Shown here in pieces: positions 54,488 through 63,540 of a DNA stretch of 64,000 bases (positions are counted from its first letter, which is position 1; each line of letters opens with the position of its first letter). The stretch spans positions 3,906,001-3,970,000 of the forward strand of contig NZ_CP049786.1 of the NCBI RefSeq assembly GCF_011290365.1, written 5' to 3'. This stretch comes from Leclercia sp. 29361 (GTDB taxonomy: Bacteria > Pseudomonadota > Gammaproteobacteria > Enterobacterales > Enterobacteriaceae). The notes below the pieces were generated by a model. The model searched no databases. It was not told where the DNA came from and saw only the letters and a program-made list of their open reading frames with translations. The translations under genes and the position numbers were made by a program.

Positions 54488-55171
54488 CGGACTACCCCAA
54501 ACTAAACCTTATATATAAATGATTGTTTCACACTCCAGTGAGGCGGTAAACCACTCTCTTTCTGGCCTGGAGCCTAATAACATTTGAATAACTCACAATT
54601 ATCAGCTGAGTTATAAACAGATGAGCGGTCAGAAGGGCAATTTTATTCACTTTTTCTGTGGATAGAGTTGTGAAGAAGTGTGGAATTACCGATGGACAAC
54701 CCAGATCACTCTGAATATTGCAGAGAATAGCGTTTTTTACAAACCACTATAATTCATACAGTTAAATTGTGAATTGTGTGAGTTACAGCGCTTATTGTGA
54801 TGCAGGTCACCTTAAAGATCCTGGTGCTGATGAAAGATCGAACAACGTCGGTTTTATCCACAGATTGTGCCAATAAGTTAGGCACATTTTGTCTGATTTT
54901 TCGATTTTCATCCCACGTCAAGGCTGTAAATGGAAACAGTAGTGGATGTTATACCCAGTTATCCCATTTTTCTGTGGATAACAGGGGGTAAGATCCTGTT
55001 TATTGTCAGTGACCAGATTTGAACAACCCGGATGCCCCCCTCAACCTGACCGGATTACAGCCGATAAAAACACTGATAAATCATCCACCTGGCATCAGCA
55101 AAAAGAAAAAGATAAACTCATTCTGTGCAGTGGAAAACTGCTGTTCATTTTTTAACCAAAAGGCAATACTC
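54488..55171. other. Gap rppH-mutH matching DARS2 (DnaA-reactivating sequence)
   Basis: 684 AT-rich bp without a credible gene. In E. coli the mutH-ygdP(rppH) gap holds DARS2, which regenerates ATP-DnaA. Two exact DnaA boxes are seen in opposite orientation: TTATCCACA (54854-54862, plus) and TGTGGATAA (54973-54981, minus). Weaker ones are TTATACCCA (54949-54957), TTATCCCAT (54959-54967) and TGTGGATAG (54657-54665). The three packed at 54949-54981 look like the DARS core. I could not place the IHF and Fis sites by eye. Confidence 0.82.
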
Positions 55172-55864
55172 ATGCTTTCCCTCGCCCCTCTGACGTCTCC
55201 CCCCGCAACGGAAGCGGCATTACTGCAACAAGCGCAACGCCTGGCGGGATACTCACTGGGAGAACTCGCTGCCCTGGCGGGTCTGCCAATTCCACCCGAT
55301 CTTAAGCGTGATAAAGGGTGGACGGGCGTTCTGCTGGAGCTGTGGCTGGGAGCCAGCGCGGGCAGCAAACCTGAACAGGATTTTGCTGCCCTGGGGGTGG
55401 AGCTGAAGACGATCCCCATCGACAGCCTGGGCCGCCCGCTGGAGACCACTTTTGTCTGCGTGGCGCCGTTAACCGGCAATACCGGGATCACCTGGGAGAG
55501 CAGCCACGTGCGGCATAAGTTAAAGCGCGTGCTGTGGATCCCGGTAGAAGGCGATCGAGCGATCCCGCTGGCGCAGAGGCGCGTCGGTGCGCCTTTGATC
55601 TGGAGCCCGAATGAGGATGAAGATCGTCAGCTGCGGCTGGACTGGGAAGAGTTGATGGACATGATCGTGCTGGGTCAGGTGGAGCGTATCACCGCCCGCC
55701 ACGGGGAAGTACTCCAGCTGCGGCCCAAAGCGGCAAACAGTAAAGCGCTGACCGAAGCCATAGGCGCGGGCGGCGAACCTATCCTGACGCTTCCCCGCGG
55801 CTTTTATTTGAAAAAGAACTTCACGGGAGCCCTGTTAGCACGTCATTTTCTGCTGAATACCTGA
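55172..55864 (+). CDS. mutH: DNA mismatch repair endonuclease MutH
   Basis: Nicks the unmethylated strand at hemimethylated GATC sites when activated by MutS-MutL. It is 230 aa from the ATG at 55172 (E. coli 229); the frame is open 51 codons upstream but that part is unlike MutH. The active-site D-x(n)-E-x-K is in [14 protein letters not shown]. The C terminus ends [20 protein letters not shown], the conserved DNA-contact region. Confidence 0.96.
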   Translation: MLSLAPLTSPPATEAALLQQAQRLAGYSLGELAALAGLPIPPDLKRDKGWTGVLLELWLGASAGSKPEQDFAALGVELKTIPIDSLGRPLETTFVCVAPLTGNTGITWESSHVRHKLKRVLWIPVEGDRAIPLAQRRVGAPLIWSPNEDEDRQLRLDWEELMDMIVLGQVERITARHGEVLQLRPKAANSKALTEAIGAGGEPILTLPRGFYLKKNFTGALLARHFLLNT

Positions 55865-55994
55865 CTTTTTAGCCAGAATTATGTCTTTTATCACAGATTT
55901 GCCTGTTTTTTCAGATTTCACCGCTTTGTAAAAAACCTTGCCCGAGTTATTACTACAATAAGATGTAATACGAGCCAGGTGGAGGTAATAAAGA

Positions 55995-56213
55995 ATGAAA
56001 AAATGGGCAGTAATAATCTCGGCTGTTGGTTTAGCGTTTGCCGTTTCAGGTTGTAGCAGCGATTACGTCATGGCGACGAAAGATGGCCGCATGATCCTGA
56101 CCGACGGCAAACCCGAAGTCGACGATGATACCGGTCTGGTTAGCTACCGGGATCAGCAGGGTAATAATATGCAGATTAACCGCGACGACGTTTCACAGAT
56201 TATTGAAAGATAG
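55995..56213 (+). CDS. ygdR: Small lipoprotein YgdR (DUF903)
   Basis: A 72-residue predicted lipoprotein with lipobox VSGC and Cys20. The mature part, [20 protein letters not shown], is plainly paralogous to YgdI (28229-28456). The ATG follows GGAGG. It has its own terminator, so it is probably monocistronic. Function unknown. Confidence 0.93.
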   Translation: MKKWAVIISAVGLAFAVSGCSSDYVMATKDGRMILTDGKPEVDDDTGLVSYRDQQGNNMQINRDDVSQIIER

Positions 56214-56217
56214 TATT

Positions 56218-56250
56218 AAAGGTCAGCAGCTTGCTGACCTTTTGATTTTT
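56218..56250 (+). terminator. Terminator of ygdR
   Basis: AAAGGTCAGCA (56218-56228) pairs with TGCTGACCTTT (56232-56242), then TTGATTTTT-like T-rich sequence follows. Confidence 0.88.
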
Positions 56251-56329
56251 CGCTTCCCCTCTGTCATGTTTATATTCCTTTGTCGGGAGTTTCCTGACGC
56301 ATAAAACATGTCAACTAAGGAAGCCGGCT

Positions 56330-57370
56330 ATGCATTATCACCGTATCCCCCATAGCGCACTTGAGATAAGCCAACTGGGGTTGGGCACGATGACATTTGG
56401 TGAACAAAATAGCGAAGCCGATGCCCATGCACAACTCGATTACGCCGTCAGCCAGGGCATTAACCTGATTGATGTCGCAGAAATGTATCCGGTTCCGCCA
56501 CGCCCGGAAACACAGGGCTTAACCGAAACCTACGTCGGCAACTGGCTGGCGAAACGCGGTAATCGCGAAAAGCTGGTTGTTGCCTCCAAGGTCAGCGGCC
56601 CGTCGCGCAATAACGACAGCGGGATTCGCCCGAATCAAAACCTCGATCGTAAGAACATTCGCGCCGCGCTGGACGCCAGCCTGACGCGTCTGCAGACCGA
56701 TTACCTCGACCTCTATCAGGTTCACTGGCCTCAGCGTCCGACCAACTGTTTTGGCAAGCTCGGCTATAGCTGGAGCGACAGTGCGCCGGTCGTTACGCTG
56801 CTGGAAACCCTGGAAGCCTTAACCGAGTGCCAGCGTGCGGGGAAAATCCGTTATATCGGTGTCTCTAACGAAACGGCCTTCGGCGTAATGCGCTATCTGC
56901 ACCTGGCGGATAAGCACGATCTACCGCGCATCGTTACCATTCAGAACCCGTATAGCCTGGTGAACCGCAGCTACGAAGTGGGTCTGGCGGAAGTGAGCCA
57001 GTATGAAGGCGTCGAGCTACTGGCCTACTCCTGCCTGGCCTTTGGCACGCTGACCGGTAAATATCTTAACGGTGCAAAACCGGCGGGGGCACGTAATACG
57101 CTGTTCAGCCGCTTTACCCGTTACAGCGGCGAGCAGACGCAGAAAGCGGTGGCAGCCTATGTGGATATCGCCAGACGTCACGGGCTCGATCCGGCGCAGA
57201 TGGCGCTGGCGTTTGTACGCCGTCAGCCGTTTGTTGCCAGCACCCTGCTGGGCGCGACCACTATGGAGCAGCTGAAAACGAACGTCGAAAGCTTCCATCT
57301 GGAGCTGAGCGAAGAGGTGTTAGCGGAGATTGAAGCGGTGCATCAGGTGTATACCTATCCGGCACCCTGA
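56330..57370 (+). CDS. tas: Aldo-keto reductase Tas
   Basis: NADP(H)-dependent aldo-keto reductase; E. coli tas was found by its ability to relieve tyrosine auxotrophy of starved cells, and its natural substrate is unknown. The 346 residues equal E. coli. The TIM barrel shows GLGTMTFG, the catalytic Asp and Tyr in NLIDVAEMYPV, the Lys in VVASKVSG and the His in QVHWPQR. AAGGAAG precedes the ATG. Confidence 0.95.
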   Translation: MHYHRIPHSALEISQLGLGTMTFGEQNSEADAHAQLDYAVSQGINLIDVAEMYPVPPRPETQGLTETYVGNWLAKRGNREKLVVASKVSGPSRNNDSGIRPNQNLDRKNIRAALDASLTRLQTDYLDLYQVHWPQRPTNCFGKLGYSWSDSAPVVTLLETLEALTECQRAGKIRYIGVSNETAFGVMRYLHLADKHDLPRIVTIQNPYSLVNRSYEVGLAEVSQYEGVELLAYSCLAFGTLTGKYLNGAKPAGARNTLFSRFTRYSGEQTQKAVAAYVDIARRHGLDPAQMALAFVRRQPFVASTLLGATTMEQLKTNVESFHLELSEEVLAEIEAVHQVYTYPAP

Positions 57371-57379
57371 TAAACGCAA

Positions 57380-57405
57380 AACGGCAACCCTGGTTGCCGT
57401 TTTTT
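57380..57405 (+). terminator. Rho-independent terminator of tas
   Basis: AACGGCAACC (57380-57389) pairs with GGTTGCCGTT (57392-57401) and is followed by T. Confidence 0.92.
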
Positions 57406-57414
57406 GTGTTTGCT

Positions 57415-57447
57415 CCCTCTCCCTGTGGGAGAGGGCCGGGGTGAGGG
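57415..57447. repeat. Dispersed CCCTCTCCC hairpin repeat after tas
   Basis: CCCTCTCCC (57415-57423) and GGGAGAGGG (57427-57435) form a perfect stem, followed by CCGGGGTGAGGG. It shares layout and sequence with 10397-10432 and also lies between convergent genes (tas and lplT). Confidence 0.75.
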
Positions 57448-57475
57448 CATCAGGCCGCACAACCCATCGGCCCTG

Positions 57476-58669
57476 TCACCGCCGACGCTGCCAGATCCAC
57501 AGTCCCGAAATCGCCAGCGCAAACAGGCCCCCAAACCCAACGCCAATGCCTACCACCGGCACACCCACCTTCACCGCCAGCGAGTATAGACCCAGCATCA
57601 GCAGCATGGCGGCGTTTTCGCCGAGGTTTTGCACCGCGATGGCGTTACCTGCCCCCACGGTATGTTTCCCGCGCTCCTGCAGGAGCGCATTCAGCGGCAC
57701 CACGAAGAAGCCACCGCAGATCCCCATCAGGAACAGCAGCGCATAGGCCGGTAACAGCGCATGCTGCAGCGCGAAGATCAGCACCACAACGCCGATCAGG
57801 ATCCCGGCGGGCATGCAGCGTGCGACGGTTTGCAGCGTCACCAGCTTCGCTGCGGCCCCCGCACCCAGCACAATGCCCACTGCCACCATCGCATTGAGAT
57901 AGGTCGGCGTGGCGTTATCGGTAATGCCCAGCGCCGTTGGCACCCACAGTACCAGCAGGAAGCGCAGCGTCACCCCCGCGCCCCAGAACATGCTGGTGCC
58001 CAGCAGCGAGAAGCGGGTTTCGCCGTTACGCCACAGTACCCGGCAGGCGTTGAAGAAGCTGGCGGTCATCGGCGTAAAACGCCAGGACTGTCCCGGACGC
58101 GCCGCCGGCAGTTTCGGGATAAACAGGTTAGCGATTACCGCCCCGCCATACATCACCGCGCAGACACCCAGTGCCGCCAGCACATGCCAGTCCGCCAGCA
58201 CCCCGCCTGCCATCGAGCCCAGCAGGATCGCCGCAATCGTCGACGCCTCCATCAGGCCGTTGGCTTTGACCAGCTTATCGCCGGTGGTAAGTTCACCGAG
58301 GATGCCATATTTGGCCGGTGAGTAGGCTGCCGCCCCGATCCCCACCAGCGTATAGCCGATAAACGGATTCACACCAAAGCAGATGCTGGCGGCCCCCAGC
58401 AGTTTCAGGCTGTTGGCGAACATCATTACCCGCCCTTTGGCGAAGCTGTCCGCCACCTGACCGACAAAGGGGGCGAAAATGATGTAAGCGCCCACAAACA
58501 CCATCTGCAGGATCGGCTGGCTCCAGTCCGGATAAAACTGGGATTTGAGCAGCGCCAGGGTGGCAAACAGCAGCGCGTTATCACCAAAGGCAGAGAGGAA
58601 CTGGGCGGCAGTGACCGCCATCATTCCTTTTGACCAGATGGAAGTGTTAGTGGGTACTGACTCACTCAT
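57476..58669 (-). CDS. lplT: Lysophospholipid transporter LplT
   Basis: MFS-type inner-membrane flippase bringing 2-acyl-glycerophosphoethanolamine inward for re-acylation by Aas. The 397 residues equal E. coli, from the ATG at 58667-58669 ([15 protein letters not shown]). About 12 hydrophobic helices are visible, with [13 protein letters not shown] as the helix 2-3 loop. The start overlaps the aas stop by 8 nt, so the partner enzymes are co-translated. Confidence 0.95.
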   Translation of the reverse strand: MSESVPTNTSIWSKGMMAVTAAQFLSAFGDNALLFATLALLKSQFYPDWSQPILQMVFVGAYIIFAPFVGQVADSFAKGRVMMFANSLKLLGAASICFGVNPFIGYTLVGIGAAAYSPAKYGILGELTTGDKLVKANGLMEASTIAAILLGSMAGGVLADWHVLAALGVCAVMYGGAVIANLFIPKLPAARPGQSWRFTPMTASFFNACRVLWRNGETRFSLLGTSMFWGAGVTLRFLLVLWVPTALGITDNATPTYLNAMVAVGIVLGAGAAAKLVTLQTVARCMPAGILIGVVVLIFALQHALLPAYALLFLMGICGGFFVVPLNALLQERGKHTVGAGNAIAVQNLGENAAMLLMLGLYSLAVKVGVPVVGIGVGFGGLFALAISGLWIWQRRR

Positions 58670-60821
58670 TATGCGGCTCCGCCTGGTCAACCATGCCTTT
58701 GAGAGTAACGAAATCCGGTTTGCCGCTGCCCAGCACCGGGAGTTGTTTCAGATAGCGAATATCGCGCGGCACCGCCAGCTCCGGAATGCCATGCTCGCGC
58801 GCCTTCTGCAGCAGCTGCTCGCGCTTCAGTTCGCTGTCGGTAGTAAAGAGCACCAGCGCCTCGCCTTTACTGGCATCGGTTTTCACTGCGGTAGCGTGCA
58901 TTTTGTCCGCCGATACGGCCAGCGCCAGCTGTTCAACCATCTCCAGCGACACCATTTCCCCGGCGATTTTGGCAAAGCGTTTTGCGCGCCCCTGGATCTG
59001 AACGTAGCCCTGCTCGTCAAAGCGCACGATGTCGCCGGTGTCGTACCAGCCGGTCTCCACCTCACCGTTAACGTTTTCTGCCGTCGGCGCTTCCAGCACG
59101 CCCGGGTTTTCTACCCGCAGATAGCCGTTCATCACGTTCGGGCCCTTCAGCTGCAGACGTCCGCCCTCTTCGATACCCGGCACGGCAAGCAGCCGTGCGT
59201 CCATCCCCGGTAAAATGCGTCCGACGGTGCCGGGTTTGGCCGCCATCGGCACGTTAATGGAAACTACCGGCGCGCACTCGGTCACGCCGTAGCCTTCCAG
59301 AATGCGCAGACCAAACTTGTCCTGCCACAGCTGGCGGGTGCTCTCCTGCAGTTTCTCCGCCCCGGCCACCACGTAACGCACGCGGTGGAAATCGTACGGA
59401 TTGGCAAAGCGGGCATAGTTGCCGAGGAAGGTCGAGGTGCCGAAGATCACCGTGCAGTTACGGTCATAGGTCAGCTCCGGCACGATGCGATAGTGCAGCG
59501 GGCTCGGGTAGAGGAACACCTCGGCCCCGGTCAACAGCGGCGTAAACAGCCCTACCGTCAGGCCAAAGGAGTGGAACAGCGGCAGGGCCGACATAAAGCG
59601 GTCTTTCGCGGTGAAGTCAGCGATGGTTTTGATCTGCTCGACGTTGGCCAGCAGGCTCTTATGGCTGTGAACCACCCCTTTCGGGTTCCCCTCCGAGCCG
59701 GAGGTAAAGAGGATCACCGCAGCATCTTCCGGCTGCTGTTTGACCTGGGCCAGGTGCGGCATCAGCAGGTGGGCAAAAATCCACAGCTTATCGCCGGCAG
59801 TGACTTCGGCTTTCAGATCTTCGAGGAAGACCCAGCGCACCTGGGTAAGCTGCTCCGGCAGATGCCAGAGTTTGCCTTTATCAAGAAAGGTGCGTGAGGT
59901 GAAAACGGTGTTGATCTGCGCGGCGGTGAAGGCGCTGCTGAGCCCTTTCACCCCTGCGGTGTAGTTCAGCATCGCCGGAATACGCCCGCGGGAGACGGCG
60001 CCAAAGATCACCGCAGCGCTGATCCCGGCATTCGGCAGCATCAGACCGATCTTTTCCCCCTGCTTGCTGTATTTTTCGAGGATACGGCCAACAAACAAGG
60101 TCTTGGTCAGCAGCTTGTGATAGCTGTCAGGGGCAAAGTTGATGTCGTCGATGCAGTTTTTCTTCGCGCCATAACGGTACATGGCCGTCAGCAGCGACTC
60201 GTACAGGGTTTCGCGCGGGCGGACTGCCATCCGCGCTTCCATCATCACCTGATGCAGCATCTCCCCGGCGATTTTACGTCGATCGCGGGCACGCGGTACG
60301 TCGGGCATCGGCAAGGAGGTGGGCGGCAGCAGATGCAGGGTGATGCGCGGGAACAGGCGCTGTTTCACCAGCCCTTTCAGGCGGCTGAAAAAGGTCAGCT
60401 CCGCGCCTTCAATGCGCACCGGCACCACCGTGGCACCGGATTTCGCCGCCACAAAGCCCGCACCGTCATAGATTTTCATCAGCGAGCCGGTGATGGAGAT
60501 CCGACCTTCCGGGAAGATCACCACCGGACGCCCCTGCTCAATCAGACGCACCAGATGTTTAATCATCATCGGCTTGGTCGGGTCGAGGGGAACAAAATCA
60601 ATCAACTTCGTCAGCCAGCGCATGTACCACTGCTTGCTGACGGAGGTATAGACCGCAAACACCGGACGCACGGGTAAAAACAGCGCCAGCAGGATGCCAT
60701 CAATAAAGGAGACGTGGTTGGGGGTAATAAGAACGCGATCGGCGTGCAATGCCTGCGTATCGCCCGTCAGACGGACGCGAAAAAGAAGACGGAACAGCGT
60801 GCGGAAGAACCCAAATAGCAT
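58662..60821 (-). CDS. aas: Bifunctional acyl-ACP synthetase / 2-acyl-GPE acyltransferase Aas
   Basis: Repairs lysophospholipids at the inner membrane by activating a fatty acid on ACP and transferring it to 2-acyl-GPE. The 719 residues equal E. coli. The acyltransferase HX4D motif is NHVSFID with His36 and Asp41. The C-terminal AMP-binding domain has [20 protein letters not shown] and [25 protein letters not shown] precedes the ATG. Followed by lplT. Confidence 0.96.
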   Translation of the reverse strand: MLFGFFRTLFRLLFRVRLTGDTQALHADRVLITPNHVSFIDGILLALFLPVRPVFAVYTSVSKQWYMRWLTKLIDFVPLDPTKPMMIKHLVRLIEQGRPVVIFPEGRISITGSLMKIYDGAGFVAAKSGATVVPVRIEGAELTFFSRLKGLVKQRLFPRITLHLLPPTSLPMPDVPRARDRRKIAGEMLHQVMMEARMAVRPRETLYESLLTAMYRYGAKKNCIDDINFAPDSYHKLLTKTLFVGRILEKYSKQGEKIGLMLPNAGISAAVIFGAVSRGRIPAMLNYTAGVKGLSSAFTAAQINTVFTSRTFLDKGKLWHLPEQLTQVRWVFLEDLKAEVTAGDKLWIFAHLLMPHLAQVKQQPEDAAVILFTSGSEGNPKGVVHSHKSLLANVEQIKTIADFTAKDRFMSALPLFHSFGLTVGLFTPLLTGAEVFLYPSPLHYRIVPELTYDRNCTVIFGTSTFLGNYARFANPYDFHRVRYVVAGAEKLQESTRQLWQDKFGLRILEGYGVTECAPVVSINVPMAAKPGTVGRILPGMDARLLAVPGIEEGGRLQLKGPNVMNGYLRVENPGVLEAPTAENVNGEVETGWYDTGDIVRFDEQGYVQIQGRAKRFAKIAGEMVSLEMVEQLALAVSADKMHATAVKTDASKGEALVLFTTDSELKREQLLQKAREHGIPELAVPRDIRYLKQLPVLGSGKPDFVTLKGMVDQAEPHNE

Positions 60822-60913
60822 TTCAACTCCCTTTGCCTTTCAATTAGCCGGGTTACGGTAAATTGTGGCAGATTACACGAGAAGTGCAGCAGGAGCGACA
60901 GCCGGATAAAGAC

Positions 60914-61001
60914 AAAAAAAAACCTGCGCATCTGCGCAGGCTGGTGCAAGAGATGAGTACGCAGTACGTACTAAGAATTCTCACCAATCAATACCTCTGG
61001 G
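60914..61001 (-). ncRNA. omrA: Omr small RNA (OmrA-like), single copy
   Basis: 88 nt on the minus strand from CCCAGAGGTATTGATTGGTG (61001) to a 9-T tail. The 5' seed is that of OmrA/OmrB, Hfq-dependent regulators of outer-membrane proteins induced by EnvZ-OmpR. The terminator is CCTGCGCA (60923-60930) / TGCGCAGG (60933-60940). E. coli has two tandem genes in this aas-galR gap; only one is present here. The middle (about 60950-60978) is unlike either E. coli copy as I remember them. Confidence 0.93.
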
Positions 61002-61007
61002 ATCTCA

Positions 61008-61013
61008 AATGTA
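61008..61013 (-). promoter_or_regulatory. omrA -10 element
   Basis: TACATT on the minus strand ends 6 nt before the sRNA start. At 17 bp upstream the -35 is poor (GGCGGG), fitting activation by OmpR. Confidence 0.5.
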
Positions 61014-61150
61014 GCAATGGCGACCAAACCCCCGCCAGCAGACAATCGCAACAGCCTGAGGCAAAGTGTAAGCAAAGATTCAAATTCTCCCGCTTCTGTC
61101 ACGCTTCGCTGTGTAACGATTACACAATTTCCTCTGCCGTCTGTCACCTT

Positions 61151-61166
61151 TGTGAATTGCCTCACC
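61151..61166 (+). promoter_or_regulatory. CRP-like site upstream of galR
   Basis: TGTGAATTGCCTCACC has the TGTGA-N6-TCAC(A) form with one mismatch in the core, about 80-95 bp before galR. It could act on galR or, less likely, omrA. Confidence 0.4.
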
Positions 61167-61211
61167 GCCCTGCGCTTGAATACGCCTCACTTTTCCGCAA
61201 CACTATTTAGT

Positions 61212-61227
61212 GTGTAAACGCTTACCC
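61212..61227 (+). promoter_or_regulatory. GalR-type operator before galR
   Basis: GTGTAAACGCTTACCC resembles the gal operator GTGTAAACGATTCCAC in its left half and centre. It ends 17 bp before the galR ATG, so it would overlap the start of transcription or the leader. Autoregulation by GalR or regulation by GalS is inferred. Confidence 0.55.
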
Positions 61228-61244
61228 CAAAGAGAAGGTAGAGA

Positions 61245-62261
61245 ATGGCGACAATTAAGGATGTGGCCCGACTGGCGGGTGTTTCTGTTGCCACGGTTTC
61301 ACGCGTCATCAACAATTCACCCAAGGCCAGCGAAACGTCCCGCCAGGCGGTGATGACTGCCATGGAATCCCTGAATTATCACCCGAACGCCAACGCCCGG
61401 GCACTGGCTCAGCAGTCCACCGACACCGTCGGGCTGGTGGTGGGTGATGTGTCGGATCCCTTTTTCGGCGCGATGGTGAAAGCCGTTGAGCAGGTCGCCT
61501 ACCACACCGGCAACTTTCTGCTGATTGGCAATGGCTACCATAACGAACAGAAAGAGCGTCAGGCGATTGAGCAGTTGATCCGCCATCGCTGCGCCGCGCT
61601 GGTGGTGCATGCCAAAAAGCTGTCAGATGAGGAGTTAGTGCATCTGATGAAGCAGATCCCCGGGATGGTAATTGTGAACCGCATTATCCCCGGCTATGAA
61701 CAACGCTGCGTGGCGCTGGACGATCGCTACGGCGCCTGGCTTGCCACCCGCCACCTGATCCAACAGGGGCATACCCGCATCGGCTACCTCTGCTCGAACC
61801 ACCCCATCTCCGATGCCGAAGATCGGCTGCAGGGCTACTATGATGCGCTGCGCGAGAACGACCTGCCCTGCAACGATCGTCTGGTCACCTACGGTGAACC
61901 TGATGAGAGCGGCGGGGAGCAGGCGATGACGGAACTGCTGGGACGAGGACGTAACTTTACGGCGATTGCCTGTTATAACGATTCGATGGCCGCCGGGGCG
62001 ATGGGGGTGTTGAACGATAACGGGATTGACGTGCCGGGAGATATCTCGCTGATCGGCTTCGATGACATTCTGATCTCCCGCTATGTCCGCCCGCGGCTGA
62101 CCACGGTGCGCTACCCGATCGTCACCATGGCGACTCAGGCGGCGGAGCTGGCGCTGTCACTGGCGGATAAACGCCAGCCGCCGGAGATCACCCACCTGTT
62201 CAGCCCGACGCTGGTGCGCCGTCACTCGGTCACGCCACCGGCAGAGTCGGCCAGCGAATAG
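61245..62261 (+). CDS. galR: Galactose operon repressor GalR
   Basis: LacI-family repressor of galactose transport and metabolism genes, released by D-galactose. It is 338 aa (E. coli 343, shorter at the C tail). The helix-turn-helix and hinge are MATIKDVARLAGVSVATVSR and HPNANARALAQQS; the core has VGLVVGDVSDPFFG and SLIGFDDILISRYVRP. The last 40 bp overlap the 3' end of the opposite-strand GNAT gene, which may explain the altered tail. Confidence 0.96.
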   Translation: MATIKDVARLAGVSVATVSRVINNSPKASETSRQAVMTAMESLNYHPNANARALAQQSTDTVGLVVGDVSDPFFGAMVKAVEQVAYHTGNFLLIGNGYHNEQKERQAIEQLIRHRCAALVVHAKKLSDEELVHLMKQIPGMVIVNRIIPGYEQRCVALDDRYGAWLATRHLIQQGHTRIGYLCSNHPISDAEDRLQGYYDALRENDLPCNDRLVTYGEPDESGGEQAMTELLGRGRNFTAIACYNDSMAAGAMGVLNDNGIDVPGDISLIGFDDILISRYVRPRLTTVRYPIVTMATQAAELALSLADKRQPPEITHLFSPTLVRRHSVTPPAESASE

Positions 62262-62698
62262 CGGTAGAGGTGCACGGTTTTGTCCGGGTACTCCAGACCG
62301 TCACCGATGTAGTGCCAGCCGTAGCGTTCATAGAAATCGCGGCAGGCGGACCAGAGATGCAGTTCACGATGCCCGCTCTCTGCGGCATACCTCTGCACGT
62401 ACTGCTGTAATTTTCCTGCCAGCCCCTGCCCGCGCGCCGCTTCGTCCACGTACAGCGCCGCCAGCCAGGGGTAAAGATCCTGGCGGGTGATCAGGTCGCA
62501 GCGCCATAACCCCACCGTGCCGAGTAACCGCTCGCCCTCGGTGGCAATAAAGGTCAGCGGCAGCGCGTCCGGGGTTTGACTGTAGGTCACTACGCTGGCG
62601 AAAAAGTCTCGCGCCAGCCCGTCGCCAAAGGCCTGCCACAGCCAGTCGATCACCTGCTCCGCATGTTGCGGGGCGGCGTACAGCGGTTGGATCTTCAC
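62222..62698 (-). CDS. GNAT-family N-acetyltransferase
   Basis: A 158-residue GCN5-type acetyltransferase. The acetyl-CoA loop is visible as ALYVDEAARGQGLAGKLQQY, and motif B as FYERYGWHYIGD. The substrate is unknown. The start is GTG (62696-62698), overlapping the stop of the upstream GntR gene (GTGA), so it is coupled to it. Its 3' end runs 40 bp into galR from the other strand. It is not part of the E. coli K-12 galR neighbourhood. Confidence 0.85.
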   Translation of the reverse strand: MKIQPLYAAPQHAEQVIDWLWQAFGDGLARDFFASVVTYSQTPDALPLTFIATEGERLLGTVGLWRCDLITRQDLYPWLAALYVDEAARGQGLAGKLQQYVQRYAAESGHRELHLWSACRDFYERYGWHYIGDGLEYPDKTVHLYRYSLADSAGGVTE

Positions 62699-63468
62699 AC
62701 CAGCTTCCCCTGAAAAACAGGCACCGACTCAAACAGGTAGCCGTCAAAGTCCGGGGCGTCTTCATCGGAGAGCTCCAGCAGGCTCTTTTTGACATTTTCC
62801 AGATGCTGGAACATGGCCTGCCAGGCCCCCATCACATCGCGGCGACGCAGCGCGGCGAGGATGGTTTGCCGGTCGCCCAGCCACTTCAGACGGTACGCCC
62901 GGCTGGCAATATGGACGTTGAACTGCTGCCACAGCGGGCTACTGTCCATGTGGTGCCAGACGCTTTCGACGGTCGCCAGCAGCATCTGGTTTTGCGTGGC
63001 GCCTGCCAGCACCAGATGGAACATCTTGCTGTTGTCCTGGCTGTTGTCATTGGCGGCAATCGCCCGCTGCTCCTGCTCGATGATGCGACGCAGGTTGTCG
63101 ATATCGGCGCGGGTGGCCATTTTGGCCGCAAAGGCGGCGATGTTGCTTTCGAGCAGCTGGCGCGCCTGTAGAATTTCAAACGGGCCAACGTCGCTTGTTA
63201 ACAGACGCTCTTCCTCGTTCTCATGCTCTTCGGGGATGCGCATCACGTAGACGCCGGAACCCTGACGGATATCCACGGTGCCCTGCAGCTCCAGCATCAA
63301 CAGTGCTTCCCGCACGATGGTGCGGCTGACGCCGTAGGTCTCCGCGATATTGCGCTCCGGCGGCAGACGCGAGCCCACGGGATAGTGCCCCTGGATGATC
63401 TGGGCGCGTAAATCCTCGCCAATCTCCTGGTACTGCTTCTTTTCCGCCGGGACGACAGCCTTATCCAC
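62695..63468 (-). CDS. GntR/FadR-family regulator, UxuR/ExuR-like
   Basis: 257 aa. The N-terminal winged helix is GSRLPPERNIAETYGVSRTIVREALLMLE (key residues R-E-A near position 54), followed by a FADR-type FCD effector domain with GPFEILQARQLLESNIAAFAA. This block and WLGDRQTILAALRRRD...QHLENVK strongly resemble UxuR and ExuR, the hexuronate repressors, yet it is not either. The start is GTG (63466-63468) with AGGTGA upstream. It lies 72 bp downstream of a family 1 glycosidase and probably controls it; the inducer is unknown. Confidence 0.85.
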   Translation of the reverse strand: MDKAVVPAEKKQYQEIGEDLRAQIIQGHYPVGSRLPPERNIAETYGVSRTIVREALLMLELQGTVDIRQGSGVYVMRIPEEHENEEERLLTSDVGPFEILQARQLLESNIAAFAAKMATRADIDNLRRIIEQEQRAIAANDNSQDNSKMFHLVLAGATQNQMLLATVESVWHHMDSSPLWQQFNVHIASRAYRLKWLGDRQTILAALRRRDVMGAWQAMFQHLENVKKSLLELSDEDAPDFDGYLFESVPVFQGKLV

Positions 63469-63540
63469 GTTATCACCTGTACTCTGAGTTAATGCGGGCC
63501 AGTTTGCGCCCTATGTTACCAGAAGCGCCGCGATCTGCGC

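Noticed and set aside
54797-54991. 64-codon plus-strand frame in the rppH-mutH gap
   Set aside because: No ribosome site, unusual composition, and it runs through the DnaA boxes of the DARS2-like element.
54488-55171. Replication origin (oriC or plasmid origin) suggested by DnaA boxes
   Set aside because: No 13-mer unwinding repeats, no dense GATC cluster and no neighbouring gidA/mioC or rep gene; DARS2 explains the boxes and the location.
60863-61210. 115-codon plus-strand frame across the aas-galR gap
   Set aside because: It covers the Omr sRNA and the galR promoter region; no ribosome site or family match.
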